The position numbers were made by a program, and so were the translations under genes. A DNA stretch of 64,000 bases from Sphingobacterium zeae (lineage in GTDB: Bacteria; Bacteroidota; Bacteroidia; Sphingobacteriales; Sphingobacteriaceae). The DNA is taken from assembly GCF_030818895.1 (NCBI RefSeq), contig NZ_JAUTBA010000001.1, positions 930,001 to 994,000 of the forward strand. The letters run 5' to 3'. The notes under the pieces are model-generated. The model was not told the DNA's origin and did no database searches. It saw nothing but the letters and a program-made list of their open reading frames with translations. Positions within the stretch are counted from its first letter, which is position 1. Every line of letters starts with the position of its first letter. Shown in pieces: positions 35,445-45,077 of the stretch.

Positions 35445-36539
35445 ATGGAAAATATACAGCAGTTAAAATTAGGGATTTTAGGATTAGGTGAGGGGCGCAG
35501 TACGATGTCAGCCGCATTGCAAAGCCCTCACATCGAATTGGTCAAGATTTGCGATCTGAATGAAGAGCTTGGACGCAAGCGGATGAAAGAGTTTGACTTT
35601 CATGCTTATACCAATGACTATCAGACCATGCTGGATGACGAAGATATTGAAGCCATTGCCATATATACTCCGGATCATCTACATGCGAAGCACATCGAGC
35701 TAGCATTGGCACATGACAAACACGTCATCTGTACCAAACCTTTTATCGATAATCTTGCTGATGCCAACGCTTTATTGGAACGCGCAGCTCAGAAAAATAA
35801 ACGTGTTTTTGTCGGACAGAGTTCCCGTTTTTTTGAACCGGTAAAAAAGCAAAGAGAAGATTTTGACGCTGGACTTATTGGTGACTTAATTACGATCGAA
35901 GGTTATTATCACGCTGATCACCGCTGGTTTTTGGATAAACCTTGGTCTTTGCAGTCTTCTTTCAAATGGCTTTATGGAGGATTGAGCCATCCAGTTGATT
36001 TCATCCGCTGGTACCTCCCCAATATTGAAGAGGTGATGGGCTATGGCATGTTGAGTGTTAATGGGAAAAAAGGTGGGCTTCAAAATGTTGATACGATGCA
36101 TTTTATTTTTAAAGCCGAAGATGGCCGGGTCGCCCGTGTGAGCGGGGCGTATACGGGTCCTGTACAGCCTGTCACACGAGATAGCGAAATGAGCTGTATT
36201 CTAAGAGGGACAGAAGGGGCGAGCCAAGCTGACTATATGGACCTTCGTTATGCGATTACCGATAAAACCGGTGAAGAGCGCATGTTGACTTGGGAGCATA
36301 AACTAAAACACTATTTCCGTTTTGAAGGAAAAAGCCATCACGCTGGTGAGTATCAAAATTACCTAGAGCATTTTGCAAAAGCCATACGTACTGGAGAGGA
36401 AGCCTATCCAGATATGAAAGAAGGTATTGGGACAATAGCTTTATTGCAAGCTATGGATGAATCATTGACAACAGGAAAGCCTGTCCGTCCGCAGGAACTG
36501 CTGGAAAGATATGGTGTCGACTTGAGCTTAGGAAGATGA
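35445..36539 (+). CDS. Gfo/Idh/MocA-family NAD(P)-dependent oxidoreductase (copy 1)
   Basis: This 364-residue cytoplasmic protein (no signal peptide; ATG at 35445 just after the previous stop) has a Rossmann start LKLGILGLGEGRST and the C-terminal MocA-type alpha/beta domain. The usual EKP motif reads TKP (VICTKPFID), and the catalytic region DHRWFLDKPWSLQSSFKWLYGGLSHPVDFIRWY has the conserved His in GGLSHPVD. Family members oxidise or epimerise sugars, sugar acids and inositols, or open glycosidic bonds by an oxidation-elimination route. The gene overlaps the downstream symporter by four bases (ATGA), suggesting uptake and oxidation of the same compound. The substrate is unknown. Confidence 0.88.
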   Translation: MENIQQLKLGILGLGEGRSTMSAALQSPHIELVKICDLNEELGRKRMKEFDFHAYTNDYQTMLDDEDIEAIAIYTPDHLHAKHIELALAHDKHVICTKPFIDNLADANALLERAAQKNKRVFVGQSSRFFEPVKKQREDFDAGLIGDLITIEGYYHADHRWFLDKPWSLQSSFKWLYGGLSHPVDFIRWYLPNIEEVMGYGMLSVNGKKGGLQNVDTMHFIFKAEDGRVARVSGAYTGPVQPVTRDSEMSCILRGTEGASQADYMDLRYAITDKTGEERMLTWEHKLKHYFRFEGKSHHAGEYQNYLEHFAKAIRTGEEAYPDMKEGIGTIALLQAMDESLTTGKPVRPQELLERYGVDLSLGR

Positions 36540-38116
36540 ACAGTATCTTAGACAAGTTAACCATTTACGACTATTGCATCGTCGTAGCCTATTTGTTAGT
36601 ATTACTGACAATCGGCCTCTTGTCATCTCGTAAAAAGGTAGAAGGGGCAGAACACTTCCTAGCCAGCAAATCCTTAAGCTGGTACAGTATTGGCTTCAAT
36701 ATGTGGGCCACCAATGTTGGGCCATCTATGCTGCTCGCATTCGCTACAGTAGGTTATACAACAGGTATAGTTGCAGTCAATTTTGATTGGTATGCTTTTA
36801 TCTATTTATTTTTGTTAGCGGTGGTGTTCGCACCCCGCTATATTGCTACTGGAGTACGTACCTTACCCGAGTTTATGGGCAAGCGGTTTGGTCCAAATAC
36901 GCAGACTATTCTGGCTTGGTATTCATTGGTAAAAATGCTTATTTCATGGTTGTCGTTGGGACTATTTGCTGGCGGATTTTTAGTGCGGCAGATTTTAGGT
37001 ATTCCCATGTGGCAATCGGTTACTGTTTTAGTCTCCCTAGCTGGTCTGTTTGCGTATACGGGTGGATTAAAGACAGTTGCTAAAATCAATATCTTTCAGA
37101 TGATCTTGCTGATCGCCGTGTCGGCTTTTTTAACTTTTCTGGGATTGTCCAAAATCGGAGGGTTAAGTGCTTTGGCACAGCAGACTCCGACTAGCTATTG
37201 GTCATTGATCAGACCTGCGAGTGATCCAGATTACCCCTGGTATGCCATCGCCTTAGGATATCCAGTGGCAGCGATCGCTTTTTTCTGTACGGATCAAGCC
37301 ATGGTACAATCAGTTTTGGGAGCCAAAAATCTCGAACAGGGGCAACTAGGAATTAACTTTATCGCTTGGCTCAAGATACTTTCCTTGCCGTTGTTTATCC
37401 TCACCGGTATCATCTGTTCGGTTTTATTTCCGGGACTTAAAGACCCATCTCTTGCTTATATGACGATGGTGACTAACCTGTTTCCTACAGGCCTGAATGG
37501 ATTGGTAATCGTGGTGTTAATTGCTGTATTGGTGGGCACCATTGGTTCGTCGCTTAATTCCTTGAGTACGGTGTTCACCATGGACATTTACCTCAAGCAT
37601 ATTCGACCAAAAGCAAACAATCAGCAGATTACGCAGATAGGGCGATATACGGTGATTATGGGCTGTTTAACTTCGGTTTTCGTCGCACTGGCGATCGATC
37701 AAATTAAAGGACTTAATCTTTTTGATGTGTTCCAATCTATCCTTGGATTTATCGCGCCCCCTTTAGCGGTCGCTTTCCTGATGGCTGTGTTATGGAAACG
37801 GACTAATCGAGCAGCTATTAATACCATTTTAACCTTAGGAGCGCTACTAAGTTTGGGCACAGGAATATGTTATCTTTGGATATTTCCTAAAGATGTCTAT
37901 ACTTTTTGGCCGCATTACTTGATGCTTTCATTCAGTTTGTTTGTTCTATTGCTGCTTATTGGAATTGGTGTATCGCTGCTCCTTCCAAAATCAGCTTACG
38001 AATTAGCACATCAGCATATGGTCGATATCAAGATGGGAAAGCCAAGTAACCGGGTTAAGATCGCTTGGACAATTTTATTTGTCGTAATGCTATTGTTGTA
38101 CACGGTGTTGAAATGA
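36536..38116 (+). CDS. Sodium:solute symporter (SSS family)
   Basis: This 526-residue membrane protein has about 13 hydrophobic segments in the SSS/LeuT fold. It begins TIYDYCIVVAYLLVLLTIGLLSSRK, then EHFLASKSLSWYSIGFNMWATNVGPSMLLAFATVGY, the sodium-site region of the family, and IGSSLNSLSTVFTMDIY in the later conserved helix. Members import sugars, sugar acids or inositol with sodium across the inner membrane. It overlaps the upstream oxidoreductase by four bases and ends six bases before the stop of the convergent IclR-type regulator. The likely cargo is a mono- or disaccharide released from pectin by the periplasmic enzymes; which one is not visible. Confidence 0.92.
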   Translation: MNSILDKLTIYDYCIVVAYLLVLLTIGLLSSRKKVEGAEHFLASKSLSWYSIGFNMWATNVGPSMLLAFATVGYTTGIVAVNFDWYAFIYLFLLAVVFAPRYIATGVRTLPEFMGKRFGPNTQTILAWYSLVKMLISWLSLGLFAGGFLVRQILGIPMWQSVTVLVSLAGLFAYTGGLKTVAKINIFQMILLIAVSAFLTFLGLSKIGGLSALAQQTPTSYWSLIRPASDPDYPWYAIALGYPVAAIAFFCTDQAMVQSVLGAKNLEQGQLGINFIAWLKILSLPLFILTGIICSVLFPGLKDPSLAYMTMVTNLFPTGLNGLVIVVLIAVLVGTIGSSLNSLSTVFTMDIYLKHIRPKANNQQITQIGRYTVIMGCLTSVFVALAIDQIKGLNLFDVFQSILGFIAPPLAVAFLMAVLWKRTNRAAINTILTLGALLSLGTGICYLWIFPKDVYTFWPHYLMLSFSLFVLLLLIGIGVSLLLPKSAYELAHQHMVDIKMGKPSNRVKIAWTILFVVMLLLYTVLK

Positions 38117-38121
38117 CTTTT

Positions 38122-38898
38122 TCACCTTAATCCGAGATTGGATTCAATTTGTGATCGGCATTTTTCTAGGCTTGTTACAATGTCCTCCGTGGATACAGTA
38201 TGCTCAGTTTGACGTCGGATGAGTTTTGAAACAGTGAGGCAGGCGATTATACCTGTTTCGTTGGTTCCAATAGGGACGGAAATATCGATAATGCCCTCTG
38301 CGTAAGCACTGGGCATCTCATAAAATCCTTTCATTCTAATATCTTCCAAATCGCTGTCAAACTGTTGACGCTCTGTTTTCTTCAAGCTTTTGTAATAGGA
38401 ATCAGCTCCTAAAATGGATTTTCTTTTTTCAGCATCTGAAAAACTTAAAAGAAGCTTGCCAGAAGCCGTTTGTGAAGTATTGTACAGCTTTCCTTCTTCA
38501 ACCACGATGCTGATGGGGGATGATCCTTTGGCGTAGGAAATTACCATGACTTGGTTATCGTAGATCACACAGAGATGACATGGATCCTTAATTTCATTAG
38601 AGCTCTCTTGCATTGGCAATAATGAGGTGGCCCGTAATTTCTCTACAAAAGAGTGGCGATGCGATAGATAGTATAACTTCAGGGAAAGCGAATATTTGGA
38701 TGAAATCTGATCACGATGAATATAGCCATTGGACTCCAGCGAGGCAAGCATCCGATAGATCTCATTGGGACTTCGATTTAAGCCAAGGGCGATCTCGGAT
38801 TGTGATTGCGCCGTTGGTTGCAAGGCCAGAAATTCCAGGATCTGCAATCCCTTTTCGAGTGCTGGCGCTTTATATTTATCGGAGCTATTTAATGTCAT
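38122..38898 (-). CDS. IclR-family transcriptional regulator
   Basis: The first ATG in frame is at 38898 on the minus strand; a TTG farther out at 38916 is less likely. The 258-residue protein has an N-terminal winged helix (about 10-70: APALEKGLQILEFLA, SQSEIALGLNRSPNEIYRMLASLESNGYIHRD) and the IclR effector domain with ISYAKGSSPISIVVEEGKLYNTSQTASGKLLL. IclR proteins sense small carboxylic acids or sugar acids; KdgR of enterobacterial pectin pathways belongs here. It is the only minus-strand gene and the only regulator in the window, divergent from the CoA-transferase module, whose promoter region holds a perfect inverted repeat. It therefore probably controls that module, either as repressor or activator. 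Confidence 0.92.
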   Translation of the reverse strand: MTLNSSDKYKAPALEKGLQILEFLALQPTAQSQSEIALGLNRSPNEIYRMLASLESNGYIHRDQISSKYSLSLKLYYLSHRHSFVEKLRATSLLPMQESSNEIKDPCHLCVIYDNQVMVISYAKGSSPISIVVEEGKLYNTSQTASGKLLLSFSDAEKRKSILGADSYYKSLKKTERQQFDSDLEDIRMKGFYEMPSAYAEGIIDISVPIGTNETGIIACLTVSKLIRRQTEHTVSTEDIVTSLEKCRSQIESNLGLR

Positions 38899-39279
38899 AA
38901 AATATTTTGCTAACAAATGATTGGGATAAAGATAAAAAAAGTATTTGAAGAGGCGTTTTTAGCGATTCAAAAAAACAGGTTAAATTTTTATATTCAAATA
39001 TTGTATTTATATTTGAATATTATAAACCGCTTTTTTCATTGCGAAAAAGCATTAGAAGGGAAAAAGATTATAAACATATTTAATACCAACATTAGATTAC
39101 AGTATTGCGCTGCTTATGCTATATTATCTTGCCTGGATAATCAAGAAAAACAGGATAAAAATAGCTACAACTACAATGTTATGTTTTACTGTTTTTGGAG
39201 ATTGGAATAACTTGATGTTTGGTAATCAAATGGTTGATAAGGATCTCAACAAGACTACATAAAATAATACATAAATACA
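38899..39279. other. AT-rich divergent intergenic region between the IclR gene and the CoA-transferase module
   Basis: This 381-base stretch has no convincing gene: an open frame of 97 codons on the + strand (38917-39210) is AT-driven, with low-complexity Asn/Ile/Lys/Tyr content. It holds the inverted repeat at 38990-39020 and leaves a leader of about 260 bases before the first + strand ATG. The region must contain the promoters for both the regulator and the module. No riboswitch or terminator was recognised in the leader. Confidence 0.6.
38990..39020. promoter_or_regulatory. Perfect 12-bp inverted repeat, candidate IclR-type operator overlapping a -7 box
   Basis: ATATTCAAATAT (38990-39001) and ATATTTGAATAT (39009-39020) are exact reverse complements separated by 7 bases. 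Each arm is itself nearly palindromic (ATATT-TG-AATAT), so there are two dyads whose centres lie 19 bases apart, about two helical turns on the same face. The right arm contains TATATTTG (39008-39015), matching the Bacteroidota -7 consensus on the + strand, although no good -33 TTTG is placed upstream of it. Position between the regulator and its presumed targets makes it a strong operator candidate. Confidence 0.6.
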
Positions 39280-40443
39280 ATGACAGAGAAAATCCGGTTA
39301 AAGGGGATTACCTGGGGGCATTCGCGAGGTTTTGTGCCAATGGTTGCAACGGCACAACGTTATGAAGAATTACATCCGGAAGTAGAGATTGTTTGGACAA
39401 AACGTACTTTGCAGGAATTCGCTGATAAGTCGGTAACGGATTTAGCCAAGGAATATGACCTGTTGGTGATCGATCATCCGTGGACGGGACATGCCGCTGC
39501 TAAGGGGATGCTGGCTCCATTTGATGATTATCTGTCTACGGAGTTTTTGGCCGGTCAACAGGCGAATAGTGTTGGGAAGTCTTATGAAAGCTACAACTTT
39601 CTAGGCAAGCAATGGGCCTTGGCTACAGATGCGGCGACACCAGTGGCTGCAAGTCGCCCAGATATTTTACGTTCGCTAGGTGTGCCGCTCCCGCGTACCT
39701 TTGAAGAAGTCCTGGCCTTAGCTAAAGCAGGACGGGTTGGATTTTCACTGTTGCCGATTGATTCTTTGATGCACTTTTATGGTCTTTGTTGTTCTTTGGG
39801 TGAAGAACCTTGCCAAAACGACGAAAAAGTAATCAGCGAAGCCGTCGGGGTACAGGTCTTAAAATTATTCAAATCACTTGCGGATGAATTGGATGCTGGA
39901 TTTTATGAGAAAAATCCATTCAAAGTGTTCGAAGAAATGACGCAGCGGGATGAAATTGCCTATTGTCCATTTGCGTATGGTTATTCCAATTATGCGCGAA
40001 CTGGTTATGCCCGTAAAGTATTGCATTTTCATGATTTAGTGTCGTTAAACGGTACGCCAATGATTAGCACACTGGGTGGTGCGGGATTAGCAGTATCCTC
40101 TCAGAGCAAACATATTGCTGTGGGTATGGATTACGCCCAATTTGTTGCGTCACCAGAAATTCAGGCAACATTATATGTCGAAAATTGTGGTCAGCCGGGA
40201 CATTTAGGTGCTTGGGAAGATGAGCAAGTCAACGCCTATACGGCCGACTATTTTAAAAATACCCTGCCTACATTGGAGCGTGCCTATCTGCGCCCGCGGT
40301 ATGATGGTCATCTGTATTTTCAGGATCACGCCGGTGATATTGTAGTTGACTATCTCAGACAGGGCGGGGATGAAGTTGCCGTATTAGAAAAGATGAACAA
40401 GATGTATCGGGAATCATTAGTGGACAAAGAAGACAATGGATAA
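39280..40443 (+). CDS. Solute-binding-protein-like protein without signal peptide (copy 1)
   Basis: This 387-residue protein has the type I sugar solute-binding fold (SBP_bac_1-like): LKGITWGHSRGFVPMVATAQRYEELHPEVEIVW at the start, FDDYLSTEF, then LGGAGLAVSSQSKHIAVGMDYAQFVASPEIQ, typical for ABC-importer binding proteins. However, the mature fold begins at residue 6, there is no signal peptide, and an in-frame TAA at 39265-39267 rules out a longer N-terminus. No ABC permease or ATPase gene is in the window. It is translationally coupled (8-base overlap) to a CaiB-type CoA-transferase. It probably works in the cytoplasm as a binding, chaperone or sensory component of the CoA module, or as an enzyme subunit; the role is unknown. 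Confidence 0.8.
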   Translation: MTEKIRLKGITWGHSRGFVPMVATAQRYEELHPEVEIVWTKRTLQEFADKSVTDLAKEYDLLVIDHPWTGHAAAKGMLAPFDDYLSTEFLAGQQANSVGKSYESYNFLGKQWALATDAATPVAASRPDILRSLGVPLPRTFEEVLALAKAGRVGFSLLPIDSLMHFYGLCCSLGEEPCQNDEKVISEAVGVQVLKLFKSLADELDAGFYEKNPFKVFEEMTQRDEIAYCPFAYGYSNYARTGYARKVLHFHDLVSLNGTPMISTLGGAGLAVSSQSKHIAVGMDYAQFVASPEIQATLYVENCGQPGHLGAWEDEQVNAYTADYFKNTLPTLERAYLRPRYDGHLYFQDHAGDIVVDYLRQGGDEVAVLEKMNKMYRESLVDKEDNG

Positions 40444-41587
40444 TAAACCACTGGAAGGACTTTTAGTTCTCGAGTTTTCACAATTTATGGCCGGGCCAAC
40501 CGCTGGCCTGCGGTTGGCTGATCTCGGCGCCCGAGTTGTCAAAATCGAGCGTCCTGGCGCCGGAGAAGGCGGACGACAGATTGCGATTAAAAATATTTTT
40601 GTAGATGAGAGCAGCCTGGTGTTTCATACCATTAATAGAAATAAAGAATCGTATGCGGCCAATTTGAAAGACGAAAATGATCTGGAAAATATTAAGAAAT
40701 TAATCCGTCAGGCGGATGTAATGACACATAACTTCCGGCCGGGGGTGATGGAAAAGATCGGTTTGGATTATGAAAGCGTACGGAAAATCAATCCAAAGAT
40801 GATCTATGCCACAGTAACGGGCTACGGTAATGAAGGGCCATGGTCCAAAAAACCGGGTCAGGATTTGCTGGTGCAGTCGCTGTCGGGACTTTCTTGGCTA
40901 TCAGGCTGTGGGCAGGATGGACCAGTACCTTTTGGATTGGCTGTGGTCGATATGTATTGCGCGACACATCTGACACAAGGTATATTGGCGGCATTGTTGA
41001 AACGTGCCCGTACCCAACAGGGCGCTCTTGTTGAAGTCAGTTTGCTTGAATCTGTGTTGGATATGCAGTTTGAAATGCTGACCACACATATCAATGATGG
41101 ACGTAAGTTGCCACAGCGCTCGGCTGTTCGAGGCGCAGGCCATGCTTATTTAAGTGCGCCCTATGGACTTTATAAGACACTTGATGGTTATCTAGCTTTG
41201 GCTATGGGCAACGTGGGACATATTGCAGAAACAATAGGTCTGTCTAGTGAGCCTTATCAAGATGCTTCAACCTGGTTTTCGCGACGTGATGAAATATTGG
41301 AGGCCTTTGCTACAGTATTGTGCCAGAAGACCACCAGCGAATGGGTATCCCGTTTGGAATCGGAAGGGATCTGGTGTGGTGCAGTCAACGATTACCATCG
41401 TTTTTTTGAGGAGCAAGGTTTTAAGGAGACAGGGATGTTGCAGGAAGTCAGTTTACAAGACGGTACCGCGCTAACCACCACCCGTAGTGTTTACCAGATT
41501 GATGGAAAGCGTTTATATGCGGACAAACCTGCACCAAAAGTGGGTCAGCATACTGCATCAATTGTTCACGATTATTTAGAAAATTAA
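40436..41587 (+). CDS. Type III CoA-transferase (CaiB/BaiF family), copy 1
   Basis: This 383-residue protein is a full-length CaiB/BaiF member: [32 protein letters not shown] at the N-terminus, [40 protein letters not shown], and the catalytic aspartate Asp172 in LAVVDMY. These enzymes transfer CoA between carboxylic acids through an Asp-anchored anhydride; they form interlocked dimers, sometimes heterodimers of two paralogues. It overlaps the upstream binding-protein-like gene by 8 bases and lies one base before its paralogue. The substrate acids are unknown. The arrangement resembles paired transferases such as the succinyl-CoA:malate/citramalate type, but that is an analogy only. Confidence 0.93.
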   Translation: MDNKPLEGLLVLEFSQFMAGPTAGLRLADLGARVVKIERPGAGEGGRQIAIKNIFVDESSLVFHTINRNKESYAANLKDENDLENIKKLIRQADVMTHNFRPGVMEKIGLDYESVRKINPKMIYATVTGYGNEGPWSKKPGQDLLVQSLSGLSWLSGCGQDGPVPFGLAVVDMYCATHLTQGILAALLKRARTQQGALVEVSLLESVLDMQFEMLTTHINDGRKLPQRSAVRGAGHAYLSAPYGLYKTLDGYLALAMGNVGHIAETIGLSSEPYQDASTWFSRRDEILEAFATVLCQKTTSEWVSRLESEGIWCGAVNDYHRFFEEQGFKETGMLQEVSLQDGTALTTTRSVYQIDGKRLYADKPAPKVGQHTASIVHDYLEN

Positions 41588-41588
41588 T

Positions 41589-42731
41589 ATGTTACCATTA
41601 GCAGGCTATACCGTAGTCGACTTTAGTCAATTTTTATCCGGCCCATTAGCAAGTTTACGGCTAGCCGATTTAGGTGCGCGGGTGATAAAAATAGAAAAAC
41701 CAGAGACGGGTGATATTTGCAGGCAATTATATACCTCGGATACCATACTCAATGGTACTTCAACGGTGTTTCATGCCATTAATCGGAATAAAGAAAGTCT
41801 GGTGTTGGACTTAAAAAGTGAATCCCACAAACAGATCATACGTGATTTAATCGCACGGGCAGATGTGGTGCTGCACAATTTTCGTCCAGGTGTCATGGAA
41901 CGTTTGGGCTTTGACTATGCAAGTGTCCGAGAGATCAATCCGACGGTGATCTATGGAGAAATTTCAGGGTATGGAAAAGAAGGACCTTGGGTGAAACGAC
42001 CTGGACAAGATTTACTCTTGCAATCACTTACCGGGATGACCTGGTTGAGCGGCGACGCAAATAATGGTCCAGTGGCCATGGGACTTTCCATTGTGGACAT
42101 GTTTGCCGGCTCGAATCTATGTAGTGCCGTCTTGGCTTGCCTGTATCGTCGTGCGATACACCAGATGGGGGCACACGTGCATGTTAGCATGTTGGATTCT
42201 GCTGTAGATATACAATTTGAGGCTGTCACAACCTATTTTCGTGATGGTAAATTGTTACCCCAACGTAGCGAGGTGAGCAATGCACATGCATATTTGGCTG
42301 CGCCATATGGCGTTTATCGTACTCAAGATGGTTTTCTGGCACTTGCTATGGGCTCTATTCCTTTTCTTACCAAGTTATTAGAGTGCACAGCGCTGGAAGG
42401 CTTCGCGGACGGTGAACAGGCTTTCCGCGAAAGAGATACCATTAAAGCGATATTAACGGAACACTTGGCAACAGCATCGACGGCGCATTGGTTGGCAATA
42501 CTGGAAGCAGCAGACATCTGGTGTGCCGATGTATTGGATTGGCGCCGTTTGACCGAGCACGATGCTTTTAAAGTGCTAGACATGCTACAGGAAGTAACGA
42601 TGGGCGACGGCTTCCATTATGAGACCACCCGTTGTCCGATTCGTATCGATGGCGAGCGTTTGACTGCGACAAAAGGTTCGCCCAAATTAGGTGAGCACAC
42701 CGCTAAAATACTGGAGGAACTGTATGGATAA
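41589..42731 (+). CDS. Type III CoA-transferase (CaiB/BaiF family), copy 2
   Basis: This 380-residue paralogue of the preceding gene aligns throughout: [70 protein letters not shown] and the catalytic Asp170 in LSIVDMF. Both copies keep the active-site aspartate, so neither looks like a purely structural subunit. One base separates it from copy 1, and it overlaps the second binding-protein-like gene by 8 bases, matching the overlap seen at the first binding-protein/transferase junction. The two may form a heterodimer or serve two successive acids in one pathway. Confidence 0.93.
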   Translation: MLPLAGYTVVDFSQFLSGPLASLRLADLGARVIKIEKPETGDICRQLYTSDTILNGTSTVFHAINRNKESLVLDLKSESHKQIIRDLIARADVVLHNFRPGVMERLGFDYASVREINPTVIYGEISGYGKEGPWVKRPGQDLLLQSLTGMTWLSGDANNGPVAMGLSIVDMFAGSNLCSAVLACLYRRAIHQMGAHVHVSMLDSAVDIQFEAVTTYFRDGKLLPQRSEVSNAHAYLAAPYGVYRTQDGFLALAMGSIPFLTKLLECTALEGFADGEQAFRERDTIKAILTEHLATASTAHWLAILEAADIWCADVLDWRRLTEHDAFKVLDMLQEVTMGDGFHYETTRCPIRIDGERLTATKGSPKLGEHTAKILEELYG

Positions 42732-43951
42732 GTTACGTTTTGCTGTCCGGAAATTCGACCCCTTTGAGCGTGCCCTGGAGAAATGTTGGGTGGCTTATCA
42801 GGAGCTATATCCATCGGATATGGAGATAGAGTTTGTTCCATTAGATTTAGAGGAATTGACAGCAGCCTTCTTTGAAAACCAAGGCCTTCATAATGGTGAT
42901 TGGGATATTGTCCATATCAATACCGATTGGATCGCACGTGCTTACGATACGAAAGGTTTAGCTAATCTCGATCTTATGCTCGATCAATATCCACCCGAAG
43001 AACGCGGAGTGTGCATGGCCCGAAAGTTTACAGGCTTTACAACGTTTTGATGGACAAGTGTTTGGTTTACCTTTTCATGATGGTCCCGAATGCCTGGTCT
43101 TTCGGAAAGATCTGTTCGATGATCCACAGGAGCAGAACCGTTTTCACGCGCTTTACGGAAAGCCTTTGGCTGTTCCAACAACCTGGACTGATTTTTTAAC
43201 CGTTGCCACATTTTTTACCCGTCCGGAAGATAATTTGTACGGAACCGTGTTTGCCGGTTATCCTGATGGACACAATGCGGTATTCGATTTCTGTATTCAA
43301 CTTTGGTCCCGTGGAGGCGATTTGCAGCAAGGAGAGATACCTGTTAAGCTGGATCAGCCATTGGCTGTAGAAGCATTGGATTTTTATAGAGGGTTATTTA
43401 AAGAGAATAGGGGATTGCACCCCGAATCGGCCAATTATGAATCCGTGCAGGCCGGTGCCGCCTTTGCGCGGGGAGAAGTAGCCATGATGGTCAATTGGTT
43501 TGGATTTGCATCCTGGGCACAAATTGATGCGGCGTCGGCAGTGCAAGGTAAGGTAGATGTAGCAGCCATTCCTTCAGCAGAAGGGGGAATGTCTCCTTCA
43601 TTAAATGTGTATTGGTTGTATGCAATCCCAGAAGGTAGCCGTCATAAGCAGTTGGCTTATGACTTTATACGTTTTGCAGTCGGACGCCAACAAGATAAGC
43701 TGCTTACTGTCGAAGGCGGAGTAGGCTGTCGTTATTCCACCTGGTATGATTCCGAAATCAATCAGATGATACCCTTTTATAATAAATTGGCTGAATTGCA
43801 TGATACTGCACGTACATTACCGCGCTTGGCCAACTGGCCGCAGATTGCACATATCATTGATGAGACCGTCATAGCAGCGATTAATTCCGAGGAAAGTAGT
43901 CTTTCATTATTGACTAAAGCACAGAAAAAACTAAATACATGGATAGGATAG
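42724..43951 (+). pseudogene. Solute-binding-protein-like gene (copy 2), interrupted by an apparent +1 frameshift
   Basis: The frame from ATG 42724 ([21 protein letters not shown]) runs well until about 43000, then gives nonsense and a stop at 43048-43050. The next frame carries the rest without a gap: ESLQALQRFDGQVFGLPFHD from 43022 to the stop at 43951. Removing one A from GAAGAAC near 43000-43002 restores PPEDAECAWPESLQALQRF, a smooth solute-binding-protein sequence of ~408 residues. Like copy 1 it lacks a signal peptide and overlaps a CoA-transferase gene by 8 bases. The extra base is either a real inactivating mutation or a sequencing error; the downstream frame is not otherwise decayed, which favours an error or a very recent mutation. 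Confidence 0.75.
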
Positions 43952-45024
43952 ACATTCAATATAAAACCTTATTACCCCAAATGTCTTTGCCCATTATTAT
44001 AATAGGCGCAGGCGGTATAGTGAAAGATGCACATCTCCCGGCTTATCGTAAGGCCGGCTTTCATGTGCATGGTATTGTCAATCGTACAAGGGCGAAAGCA
44101 GAAGCATTGGCACAGGAGTTCGGTATTCCGAATGTGTACGATACGGTGGCGGATGCCGTCGCGCAGGCACCCGAAAATGCGGTGTACGATATGACGACTA
44201 TGCCGAATATCTATATCGAAACCTTAGAGACTTTGCCCGATGGAGCAGCGGTATTGATCCAAAAGCCGATGGGCGATTACTATGCCGATAGCCAGGCAAT
44301 CTTGGAGGTCTGCCAGCGCAAGGGTTTGGTGGCTGCGATCAACTGTCAGTTGCGTCAGGCGCCTTTTGTCAATGCGGCTCGTTGGCTGATCGATCAGGGC
44401 TACATCGGCGAACTCTACGATATGGAGGTGCGCGTAGCCGTGCATACCCCTTGGCAGCTTTTTCCACACGTGATGGTGCATCCGCGTTTGGAAATACTGT
44501 ACCATAGCGTGCATTATATAGACCTGATCCGTTCTTTTTTGGGTACACCGGCATCGGTTTATGCCAAGACCTTGAAGCATCCAGCCAAAGAGCTATCTTC
44601 GAGCCGGACAACCTTGTTATTTGATTATGGGGATACTATGCACGCGGTGGTTAATACCAATCACGACCATGAATTTGGACCGCACAACGAAGAAAGTTAC
44701 ATCAAATGGGAAGGGACTAAAGGAGCGATCAAAGCTACAATGGGCTTATTGATGGATTATCCGCACGGCGTGCCCGATGTATTTGAATATTGCATTAAAC
44801 CGACCGACGGTAGTAAGCCGCAGTGGGTACAATTCCCGATCGAAGGGACTTGGTTCCCCGATGCCTTTATCGGAAGCATGGGTAGCTTGATGCGCTTTAA
44901 ACTGGGCGAAATTGCTGTGTTACCGGCGGCGGTGGAGGATGTTATCGAGACCATGGCCGTCGTGGAGGCTGCTTATAAAAGCAGTGCTCAGGGCGGTGTA
45001 CCTATCGTAGAGACTAGAAAATAA
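43939..45024 (+). CDS. Gfo/Idh/MocA-family oxidoreductase (copy 2)
   Basis: This 361-residue cytoplasmic protein has the Rossmann start LPIIIIGAGGIVKDAHLPAYRKAGFHVHGIVNRTRAKAEALAQEFG and the MocA C-terminal fold. The EKP motif is QKP (VLIQKPMGDYY). The catalytic segment contains ILYHSVHYIDLIRSFLG with a conserved His. The start overlaps the binding-protein-like gene by 13 bases; an alternative ATG at 43981 would skip 14 residues. It is only distantly related to the copy at 35445. In this module it could oxidise the hydroxyl of a sugar or sugar acid before CoA activation, or act after hydration. The substrate is unknown. Confidence 0.88.
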   Translation: MDRIDIQYKTLLPQMSLPIIIIGAGGIVKDAHLPAYRKAGFHVHGIVNRTRAKAEALAQEFGIPNVYDTVADAVAQAPENAVYDMTTMPNIYIETLETLPDGAAVLIQKPMGDYYADSQAILEVCQRKGLVAAINCQLRQAPFVNAARWLIDQGYIGELYDMEVRVAVHTPWQLFPHVMVHPRLEILYHSVHYIDLIRSFLGTPASVYAKTLKHPAKELSSSRTTLLFDYGDTMHAVVNTNHDHEFGPHNEESYIKWEGTKGAIKATMGLLMDYPHGVPDVFEYCIKPTDGSKPQWVQFPIEGTWFPDAFIGSMGSLMRFKLGEIAVLPAAVEDVIETMAVVEAAYKSSAQGGVPIVETRK

Positions 45025-45077
45025 AGATTGGAGATCAGCGAGCAGGAACTTGAGGTTATAAACATAAATTAAACAAT

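Noticed and set aside
38917..39210. Open frame of 97 codons in the divergent intergenic region
   Set aside because: Composition is AT-driven (Asn, Ile, Lys, Tyr rich), it has no recognisable domain, and it runs across the operator/promoter region.
39280..40443. ABC importer assignment for the binding-protein-like genes
   Set aside because: No signal peptide, no permease or ATPase nearby, and an in-frame stop just upstream; a periplasmic importer component is not supported.
42995..43010. Programmed ribosomal frameshift in the second binding-protein-like gene
   Set aside because: No slippery heptamer or downstream pseudoknot is evident, and the paralogous copy needs no frameshift; mutation or sequencing error is simpler.
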